Assembly: GCA_903828235.1 (NCBI GenBank)
Contig: CAIKLM010000020.1
Coordinates: 1 to 33,230 of the forward strand
Length of the DNA stretch: 33,230 nt
Direction: 5' to 3'
Source of the DNA: an uncultured beta proteobacterium
Lineage (GTDB): Bacteria > Pseudomonadota > Gammaproteobacteria > Burkholderiales > Burkholderiaceae_C
This document shows, piece after piece, positions 1-5,856 of the stretch; position 1 is the stretch's first letter, and every line of letters starts with the position of its first letter. The notes under the pieces are model-generated. The model made no database searches. It saw only the letters and a list, made by a program, of their open reading frames with translations, and was not told the DNA's origin. A program made the translations under genes and the position numbers.

Positions 1-87
1 GAACTGGTCAATGAGTTCCTTCGGGATCGACGGCATCGTCGCCGCCGCGGCCATGGCCGCCTTCGTCGTCTTCCTGCTGGTAGGCAT
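1..87 (-). CDS. IS256-family transposase, N-terminal fragment (runs off the window)
   Basis: Read on the minus strand from ATG at 87, the frame is open to the window edge and gives 29 residues ending in PSIPKELIDQF. This string is typical of the N-terminus of IS256-family (Mutator-like DDE) transposases, just before the region that begins GPMTAEAV in that family. An AGGAG sits five bases before the ATG, which supports the start. The DDE catalytic domain lies outside the window, so activity cannot be judged. The plus-strand frame through the same bases has no family resemblance and is a shadow. The assignment comes from recognising a short motif, so it is good but not certain. Confidence 0.72.
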   Translation of the reverse strand, partial: MPTSRKTTKAAMAAAATMPSIPKELIDQF

Positions 88-130
88 ACATGCTCCTGTT
101 GGTCATGCTATGCCCCGCACACAAAATTCC
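1..130 (-). mobile_element. Left end of an IS256-like insertion sequence (boundary approximate)
   Basis: The transposase start at 87 is followed outward by about 40 bases of lower GC, including GGAATTTTGTGTGCGG read on the minus strand from 130. This could be the terminal inverted repeat. From about 131 onward the plus strand becomes coding sequence of another transposase remnant, so the element end probably lies near 130. The partner inverted repeat and the target duplication are outside the window, so the boundary is an inference. Confidence 0.45.
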
Positions 131-534
131 GGACAGGCTCGGGCGGGTTCACGACGCAGGACCTCAACCGCTGCCAGACCGTGGCGCGCAGCTGCGCGCT
201 GGTCTACAACTGGTGGAGTTGGTATTGCCGCGCCGCCAACCCTGGCGGGCGGCTCGAAGCCATCACCAGCCGCCCGCTGTTGCTGGCCGCTGTGGGCAAG
301 GCGGCCAGCCACGCCAACCAGACCACGCTGTACCTCACGCCGCTGCATGGCAGGGCCGACATCCTGAAGAAGCTGATCGCCAACATCGGCGCGGCCTTGC
401 AGCACGTCAAGGCGGCTGCGGAGTAGTTCAAGACGATGGACCCCTGGGCCTGCATGCTGCGCTACATCAGCGACCGTATCGCACCCGTCATCGGCCCGCC
501 GAGGCCCCCGCCGGCGCTTCAGGCGACGGGGTAA
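118..534 (+). pseudogene. DDE transposase C-terminal remnant with in-frame stop (IS1380/IS4-like)
   Basis: The plus-strand frame from about 130 reads FTTQDLNRC, then SCALVYNWWSWYCR, EAITSRPLLL, QTTLYLTPLHG and LQHVKAAAE, a pattern I associate with the C-terminal part of DDE transposases of the IS1380/IS4 type. The reading is broken by TAG at 424-426, after which the same frame continues as FKTMDPWACMLRYISDRIAPV to TAA at 532-534. A single C-to-T change (CAG to TAG) would explain the stop. The N-terminal and catalytic parts are missing, and the fragment begins where the IS256-like element ends, so it was probably cut by that insertion. It is non-functional. The family name is less certain than the fact that it is a broken transposase. 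Confidence 0.6.
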
Positions 535-549
535 CTGCCGGATCTGGGG

Positions 550-1362
550 TCAGAGCTCGCGCAGCCGCTCCGCGAAGGTGTCCGACACTGGCACGGTGTC
601 GGGCCGGTCGCGCAGGCGCAGCCTCAGCTTGCCGCGGAAGTCACGCGTCAGACCCACCAGGAATGCGCAGTTGACGATGTAGCCGCGGTGCACCTGCCAG
701 AACTGTGCGGGGTCGAGCTCAGAGGCCAGTTCGCGCAGCGCGCGGCGCACTGCGAAGTGCCCGCTCCCGGTGATGACGCGCACGATCTTGTTGTCGGCTT
801 CGAAGTAGACGATCTCGTCGGCGGTGAGCAGACGCAGGTCATCGCCGTCGCTCACCGTGATCCAGCGCAACGGCCCCGCCGGCGGGCTGATGCTGGCGGC
901 CAGTTCGCCCGCGCGGCCCGCGGCCGCCGTGGGGGAGTCGGTTGCCGGCCTGGCGAGGCGGCGCTGAATGCGCAGGACCGTGTCGTACAGGCGAGCGCTG
1001 GTCACGGGCTTGAGCACGTAGTCGACCGCGTCGCGCTCGAAGGCGGCCACTGCGTGCTCGTCGTACGCCGTGACGAACACCACGGCCGTGTGCCCGCCGA
1101 TGCGGCTGGCGGCCTGAAGCCCATCGATCTCTGGCATCTGGATGTCCAGGAACGCCACGGTGGGCCGCAGCGTCTCGACCAGGCGGATCGCGTCGATGCC
1201 GTTGTCGGCCCGACCCACCACGCGCAACTCTGGCCACAGGCGGCGAAGGAGATCCTCGAGCTGTGCCAGCAGCGGCGCCTCGTCGTCGGCGAGCACGGCC
1301 GTGGGTTCGACGCCCTGGGGCCCCGGCGCTGCAGCGTCAGCGGGTTCAGCGGAATTCGACAT
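550..1362 (-). CDS. LytTR-family response regulator
   Basis: A 270-residue regulator of the LytR/AlgR type. The receiver domain occupies about residues 20-140, with the acidic pair D26-D27, the phosphoacceptor D73 in FLDIQMPEIDG, the switch Thr in VFVTAYDEHA and the conserved Lys in DYVLKPV. An alanine/proline linker follows. The C-terminal LytTR DNA-binding domain (about 175-270) carries IVYFEADNKIV and the FWQVHRGYIVN signature. The ATG at 1362 is preceded by GGAGG four bases upstream and overlaps the kinase stop by 17 bases, so the pair is translationally coupled; the longer open frame upstream lacks receiver homology. Phosphorylated by the adjacent kinase, it should bind direct repeats upstream of its targets. 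The divergent envelope operon at 3943 is a candidate target, but this is inference. Confidence 0.93.
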   Translation of the reverse strand: MSNSAEPADAAAPGPQGVEPTAVLADDEAPLLAQLEDLLRRLWPELRVVGRADNGIDAIRLVETLRPTVAFLDIQMPEIDGLQAASRIGGHTAVVFVTAYDEHAVAAFERDAVDYVLKPVTSARLYDTVLRIQRRLARPATDSPTAAAGRAGELAASISPPAGPLRWITVSDGDDLRLLTADEIVYFEADNKIVRVITGSGHFAVRRALRELASELDPAQFWQVHRGYIVNCAFLVGLTRDFRGKLRLRLRDRPDTVPVSDTFAERLREL

Positions 1363-3628
1363 CAAGCCTCCAATGCATGCACCCATCGGCGCCGCGTGCG
1401 GCGCCGACCTCCAGCGTGGCCAGCGCACCCTCCAGCGCCAAGGCGTCGGCATCGGCCGGCACGCGCGCGCAGGCCAAGGTCACCTGCAGCTTCCCGGGCT
1501 GGCAGGCCTGCAGGTGCAGGGACAGTGCCAACGGAGCGACAGCCCACAGCTGGCGCAGCGGCTGAAGCAGGCGCAGCGGCTCGAGCTGCCCGGCGAGATC
1601 GATGCGGTCGTCGATCTCGATGCTCAGCAGCTCGCCCGGCTCGCCGGGTTGCGAGGCGCGCACGAGGGCGGCGAGGGCGCGCACCACCTCGAGTTCGCCG
1701 TGCAGGCTTACCCGCGCGCAGTGCGCCGTCTCGGCCACGCGGCGCAGGTAGCTGGTCAACGCATCCAGCATGGCCTCGCCGCTCATCGGCGAGGCGTCGT
1801 AGCGCTCCTGCAACTGCTGCAGGAGGCGCGCCAGGTCGGCCGGCTCGGCGCGGGCACGTGCCGCGCGCAACCGCGCCGCGGCCGCGTGACGGCGCAGTTC
1901 GGTGCTCTGCGCGGCCAGTCCGAGCGCGCGCTGCTGGGTCTGCGCGTGCGCGATGCGCGAGCGCGCGGCCCAGGCCAGCAGCGCGCCGCAGAACCAGGCC
2001 TGCGGCACCAGGATCGCCGCATCGAGGGCGCCACGCGCACAGCCACCCGGGCCCTCGCAGGGCAGGAACGGGATGCCGCTGGACAGGAGGTCCTGCGACA
2101 GGCTCACGCCCAGCAGTGCGCCCGCCAGCAGCGCGGCGCCCTGCAGGACCATCGAACCCTGGCCCGCGGGCGCCACCCTCCAGGCCAGCGCCGCCAGGGG
2201 CAGCATGCTGGCGCCCAGCAGCGGCACGTCCACCAGCGCGCGCGGCCAGTCGGCGGGGCTGCCTTCCGGCATCAGACCCGTGACGAGCAACTGCCAGGCC
2301 CACAGCGCGCCGATGCCGGCCACCAGCAGCCCCCAGGGCAGGCCCTGCGGCGTGGCCGGCGTTGGTGGCGTGGCTGTCTCGGCGCGCCCCTCGCGCTGCA
2401 GCGGCAGCATGATGACGGCGCGTGCGCCGCCGCCGGCGCGGTTGCGCAGCTCGAAGCGGGCGGCGTCGCCGGCCATCAGCAGCAGCTTGGCGCGCAGGTT
2501 CGCCAGTCCGACGTTGGCACCCGCCCCGCCACTGAGTCCGACGCCGTCGTCGAGCACCTCGATGAGCAGCTGCCCGCCCTCGGCACGGGCCAGCAACTGC
2601 ACCGTGCCGCCGCGGCCGAGCCGCCCGATGCCGTGCTGGATGGCGTTTTCGACCAGCGTCAGCAGCCCCATGGACGGCACCTGGGCGCCGAGCAGGTCGT
2701 CGGGCACCTCGATCGCCCAGCGCAGCCGCGGGCCCAGCCGCAGCGACAGCAGCGCCAGGTAGTGCCGCACCAGCCCCAGCTCGACCCGCATCGACACGGC
2801 GGCGCTCTGGGCCGCGGGCAGCAGGTCGCGCGCGAAGTGCACCAGCCGCTCGAGCATGGAGCCCGCGTGCTGCGGGTCGTGGCGGTAGTGCCAGCGGATG
2901 TGCGCCAGCGTGTTGAACAGGAAGTGCGGCTCGACCTGCGCCTGCAGGGCCAGCAACTCCGACTCGATGAGTTCCTGGCGCGCGCCCCGCTGCTCGGCGG
3001 CGGCGGCGGCGAGCCGCTGCTGCCACTGCACCACGCGCCGCGTGCGCAGCCGCCAAGCCGCCAGGACCAGCGCCGGCAGGGTGATGAAGGTGGCCACGCC
3101 CGACAGGCGGTGTCGCCAGCCGGTGGCCACCGTCGTGAAGCCGGCGGCGTCGGGCACGCCGTGCACGGCGACGTGCAGCGCCAGGCGAAGTGCCTCGACA
3201 GCCAGCGCGCTGACCGCCAGGTGCGCCAGCCCCATGGCCAGCAGCGTCCGAGCACCGACCAGCCGCCAGGCCGCGGGTCGGCGGGCATGCATCCAGGCCA
3301 GCGCCGTCCACCCGGCGGCACTGGCAAACACCAGGTGCGTCCAGTACTCGAAAGCCGCCGCCGCGCTGGCGCGCGGCGGCAACTGCATGGTCACCACCTC
3401 GAGCACCACCAGCACCGCGTACGAAAGTGCCCAGCCGGCATAGACCGGCAGTGTCGCCAGCGCTGCGGTGGCCCCGGGTGGCTCGGCTGCCTGGAGCCGA
3501 TCAAGCGCTGCAGCTGGCGGGCATGCCACGGCCTCCGAGGGGCCCTGCGCCATCGCGGCGCGGTGCGTCGGCTCAGCCGCAAAGGGCTGCAAGGCCGGCG
3601 CCGGCTCGGGGTGGACGTTGCTCGGCAT
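1346..3628 (-). CDS. LytS-type sensor histidine kinase with a degenerate second kinase-like module
   Basis: A 760-residue membrane kinase. The first half has four hydrophobic segments (about 61-81, 98-113, 128-150, 175-192), a short coiled linker, and a complete His_kinase/HATPase pair: phosphoacceptor H235 in VEPHFLFNTL, N-box LVENAIQHG with N328, G1 box DDGVGL near 360-365, and a G2-like GLANLRAKLL. Such proteins are normally about 350-450 residues long. Here a second set of about four membrane segments (430-555) follows, then a stretch aligning by eye with the kinase core (EP at 595-596, MLDALTSYLRR, ELEVVRALAAL) in which HFLFN is replaced by ADLAR and the N- and G-boxes are gone. I read this as an internal duplication with a decayed, non-catalytic second module. 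ATG 3628 was chosen over the further upstream ATG 3718; its Shine-Dalgarno is weak. The cognate regulator overlaps its 3' end. Confidence 0.88.
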   Translation of the reverse strand: MPSNVHPEPAPALQPFAAEPTHRAAMAQGPSEAVACPPAAALDRLQAAEPPGATAALATLPVYAGWALSYAVLVVLEVVTMQLPPRASAAAAFEYWTHLVFASAAGWTALAWMHARRPAAWRLVGARTLLAMGLAHLAVSALAVEALRLALHVAVHGVPDAAGFTTVATGWRHRLSGVATFITLPALVLAAWRLRTRRVVQWQQRLAAAAAEQRGARQELIESELLALQAQVEPHFLFNTLAHIRWHYRHDPQHAGSMLERLVHFARDLLPAAQSAAVSMRVELGLVRHYLALLSLRLGPRLRWAIEVPDDLLGAQVPSMGLLTLVENAIQHGIGRLGRGGTVQLLARAEGGQLLIEVLDDGVGLSGGAGANVGLANLRAKLLLMAGDAARFELRNRAGGGARAVIMLPLQREGRAETATPPTPATPQGLPWGLLVAGIGALWAWQLLVTGLMPEGSPADWPRALVDVPLLGASMLPLAALAWRVAPAGQGSMVLQGAALLAGALLGVSLSQDLLSSGIPFLPCEGPGGCARGALDAAILVPQAWFCGALLAWAARSRIAHAQTQQRALGLAAQSTELRRHAAAARLRAARARAEPADLARLLQQLQERYDASPMSGEAMLDALTSYLRRVAETAHCARVSLHGELEVVRALAALVRASQPGEPGELLSIEIDDRIDLAGQLEPLRLLQPLRQLWAVAPLALSLHLQACQPGKLQVTLACARVPADADALALEGALATLEVGAARGADGCMHWRLDVEFR

Positions 3629-3942
3629 CAGGGGCTGCCTGGGCTGGTGGGGAGTGGCCAATGGGTGGGCGTGCAGGACGCCGAAAACCGCGTTCCATCG
3701 TAGCCCTGCCACCCGCACGGCGACGCCGGGAAAGCTGTGTTCGGCTCCCGCTTTGCGCGGTTTCGCGCCGCGGCGGGCTTTCGCGCCGCCGGCCAGCGTG
3801 CTCGCGCCCGGCGGCCGGCCTTCGACACCCGAAGCGTGGCGCCCGGCCCGCCAAGGCGCACAGTCCAGTCAGAAGCCGGACGCGGCCCCGTGCCCTCGGC
3901 GCGAGCCCGTCCCCAGAACCTCCTGTTGCCAGAGATCGCCTC
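3629..3942. other. Divergent intergenic region between kinase and CsgG-like gene
   Basis: These 314 bases separate the kinase start (minus) from the lipoprotein start (plus) and must hold promoters for both directions. No coding frame here looks real. I see no convincing -35/-10 pair. The notable content is a direct repeat of TTTCGCGCCGC at 3761-3771 and 3779-3789 (18 bases start to start), with a weaker relative, CTTTGCGCGG, at 3751-3760. The repeats do not match the usual LytTR-binding consensus as I know it. Confidence 0.6.
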
Positions 3943-4623
3943 ATGAACAACCACCGCATTGCCGTCGCTGTCCTGCTGGTCGCCGGCCTGTCATCCGGCT
4001 GCGCCACCACCGAGACCTCGCGCGCCATCGAGCCCGCGCGCACCGCCGCCGCGGCGACGCCCGCCACCGGCGCGGTGCGTGCGCCCATCGCCGTGGGCAA
4101 CTTCGACAACCGCTCCAGCTTCGGCCGCGGCATCTTTGCCGACGGCGGCGACCGGCTCGGCTCGCAGAGCAAGACCATCCTGGTGGCCCACCTGCAGCAG
4201 AGCAACCGCTTCAGCGTGCTGGACCGCGAGAACCTTGCCGAGGCCCGCCAGGAGGCCGCGCTGCGCCAGGCGCCGCTCGCCATCCGGGGCGCCGACTTCC
4301 TCGTCACCGGCTCGGTCAGCGAGTTCGGCCGCAAGGAGGTGGGTGACCGCGCGCTGTTCGGCCTGCTGGGCCGCGGCAAGACGCAGGTGGCCTACGCCAA
4401 GGTGACGCTGAACATCGTCAACCCGCTGACGTCCGAGGTGGTGTACTCGGTGCAGGGCGGCGGCGAGTACACGCTGTCGGAGCGCGAGATCCTGGGCTTC
4501 GGCAGCACCGCGAGCTACGACGCCACGCTCAACGGCAAGGTGCTCGACCTGGCCATCCGGGAGGCGGTCGACCGCCTGGTCGCCGGCCTGGACAGCGGCG
4601 CCTGGAAGCCGGCGCGGCCCTGA
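3943..4623 (+). CDS. CsgG/HfaB-family outer-membrane-type lipoprotein
   Basis: A 226-residue lipoprotein. The signal peptide ends in a lipobox with the lipidated Cys at C20 (LSSGC). The body has the CsgG-like fold elements: IAVGNFDNRSSF, then LVAHLQQSNRFSVLDRENL, GADFLVTGSVSEFG, a strand-rich middle and YDATLNGKVLDLAIREAVDRLV near the end. CsgG and HfaB form secretion channels for curli and holdfast proteins; LpoB-like relatives act in the periplasm. In Neisseria the genes around GNA1162 (NMB1162-1164) have the same CsgG-DUF4810-DUF799 order as here, and their exact role is not settled. Hence an export or envelope-assembly role is likely, but the substrate is unknown. It is first in a plus-strand run with three further envelope genes. 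Confidence 0.88.
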   Translation: MNNHRIAVAVLLVAGLSSGCATTETSRAIEPARTAAAATPATGAVRAPIAVGNFDNRSSFGRGIFADGGDRLGSQSKTILVAHLQQSNRFSVLDRENLAEARQEAALRQAPLAIRGADFLVTGSVSEFGRKEVGDRALFGLLGRGKTQVAYAKVTLNIVNPLTSEVVYSVQGGGEYTLSEREILGFGSTASYDATLNGKVLDLAIREAVDRLVAGLDSGAWKPARP

Positions 4624-4652
4624 TGAGCCCGCGGCAAGCCGGAGGGGCCTCG

Positions 4653-5039
4653 ATGCGAAGGCTGGGCGGTGGCGCGCTGCTGGCGCTGGCGGCCGTGCTG
4701 GGCGCAGCCAGCGCCAGCGCGCGGCCGATGTTGTACGAGTGGGGCGCATACCCGGAAGCGCTGGCGGCGCACCTGCGCGAAGCCGGCGGCGATGCTGCGC
4801 GTCAGGCCGCGCGGCTCGAGCAGCAGCTGCAGCGAACCGCCACCGCGGGGCGCGCCGTGCCGCCGGGGCTGCATGCGCACCTGGCGCTGCTGCACGCGCA
4901 GCTGGGCAACGACGCCAAGGCCGTGGAGCACCTGCGGGCCGAGAAGGCGCTTTACCCGGAGTCGGCGCGGTACATGGACTTCCTGCTCGCGAACACGCGG
5001 CGGCAGCCGGCCGACGCGGCGGCGGAGGCCCCGAAGTGA
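4653..5039 (+). CDS. DUF4810 domain-containing periplasmic protein
   Basis: A 128-residue exported protein of the DUF4810 family, recognised by the order YEWGAYPEAL, LEQQLQRT, VPPGLHAHLALLHAQLGN, EKALYPES and YMDFLL. It shows a TPR-like helical pattern. The ATG at 4653 has a strong GGAGG at 4641-4645. An upstream ATG at 4623 overlaps the previous stop but lacks a comparable site and would add ten residues before the signal peptide. Family members are usually lipoproteins, yet here the signal peptide ends in ASASARPM with no Cys near the cleavage site, so this copy would be released as a soluble periplasmic protein. It sits between the CsgG-like and DUF799 lipoprotein genes and probably works with them. 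Confidence 0.85.
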   Translation: MRRLGGGALLALAAVLGAASASARPMLYEWGAYPEALAAHLREAGGDAARQAARLEQQLQRTATAGRAVPPGLHAHLALLHAQLGNDAKAVEHLRAEKALYPESARYMDFLLANTRRQPADAAAEAPK

Positions 5040-5719
5040 GCCGCGTGCTGCGCGGGGCCGCGATGACGCTGGCGGTGGCGCTGGGCGGGCTGCTGGGTGG
5101 CTGCGCCACCGTGGACAAGGCACCGGCGGACCCCTGGCCGGCGCTGCGCGAGGCACGGCCCACCTCCGTGCTGGTGTTGCCGCCGGTGAATGACAGTCCT
5201 GACGTGTTGGCACCGGGCAGCGTGATGGCGCAGGCGGTGCTGCCGCTGGCGGAGCGGGGCTACTACGTGTTCCCGGTGGCGCTGAGCAACGAGACGCTGC
5301 GCCTCAACGGCGTGCAGACGCCAAGAGACGCCCAAGACATCAGCCCGCAACGGTTGCGCGAGGTGTTCGGGGCCGACGCGGCGCTGTACCTGCAGGTGCG
5401 CGCCTACGGCTCCGTGTATCGCGTCATCAGCGCCGACTCGGTGACCACCGTGGACGCGCGGCTCGTGGACTTGCGCGACGGTCGTACCCTCTGGACCGGC
5501 AGCGCCACCGCCAGCAGCGCCGAGCAGCGCGGCAGCCTGCAGGGCGGCCTGTCGAGCGTGTTGCTGCAGGCCCTCATCGAGCAGGTGGCGTCGAACTTCA
5601 CCGACCGCAACCACGAGGTCGCGGGCGTGGCGATGCGCCGGCTGCTGGCCGGCCCCTCGCCGCGCGGGCTGCCGCCGGGGCCCCGAGGCCCGCCCCCGCG
5701 GCCGGGCGGCCGCCCTTGA
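5036..5719 (+). CDS. DUF799 / GNA1162-family lipoprotein
   Basis: A 227-residue lipoprotein. GTG at 5036 overlaps the preceding TGA (GTGA) and has GGAGG at 5024-5028, so it is preferred to the internal ATG at 5063. The lipobox is LLGGC, followed by ATVDKAP. The body carries the DUF799 hallmarks: PTSVLVLPPVNDSPDV, QAVLPLAERGYYVFPV, FGADAALYLQV and VDARLVDLRDGRTLWTG. Neisseria GNA1162 is a surface-associated lipoprotein antigen whose fold has been likened to components of export machinery. The C-terminus runs into an unusually proline-, glycine- and arginine-rich tail of about 20 residues. Translational coupling to the DUF4810 gene supports a stoichiometric complex, which is inference. Confidence 0.87.
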   Translation: MSRVLRGAAMTLAVALGGLLGGCATVDKAPADPWPALREARPTSVLVLPPVNDSPDVLAPGSVMAQAVLPLAERGYYVFPVALSNETLRLNGVQTPRDAQDISPQRLREVFGADAALYLQVRAYGSVYRVISADSVTTVDARLVDLRDGRTLWTGSATASSAEQRGSLQGGLSSVLLQALIEQVASNFTDRNHEVAGVAMRRLLAGPSPRGLPPGPRGPPPRPGGRP

Positions 5720-5856
5720 CTCTCCTCGACCTGACGCCCCCCACTCACGACCTGCGTCAACCGCAGGCGCCCGCCATGAACGACCCGACACTGCGCGCTC
5801 CTGCGGCCTGCCGCCTGCCCCCGTCTGGTTTCGCCGCCCGCCTGTGCGGGGGGTTG

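Noticed and set aside
11..367. Plus-strand 118-codon frame with a hydrophobic start that resembles a signal peptide
   Set aside because: The hydrophobic start is the reverse strand of the IS256-type transposase N-terminus, and the rest is a shifted frame of the second transposase remnant.
1142..3703. Plus-strand open frame of 853 codons opposite the sensor kinase
   Set aside because: Low-complexity Gln/Arg/His-rich translation, antisense to a kinase with intact catalytic motifs.
4623..4652. ATG 4623 as start of the DUF4810 gene, overlapping the CsgG-like stop
   Set aside because: It lacks a ribosome binding site of its own, whereas ATG 4653 has GGAGG at ideal spacing and directly begins the signal peptide.
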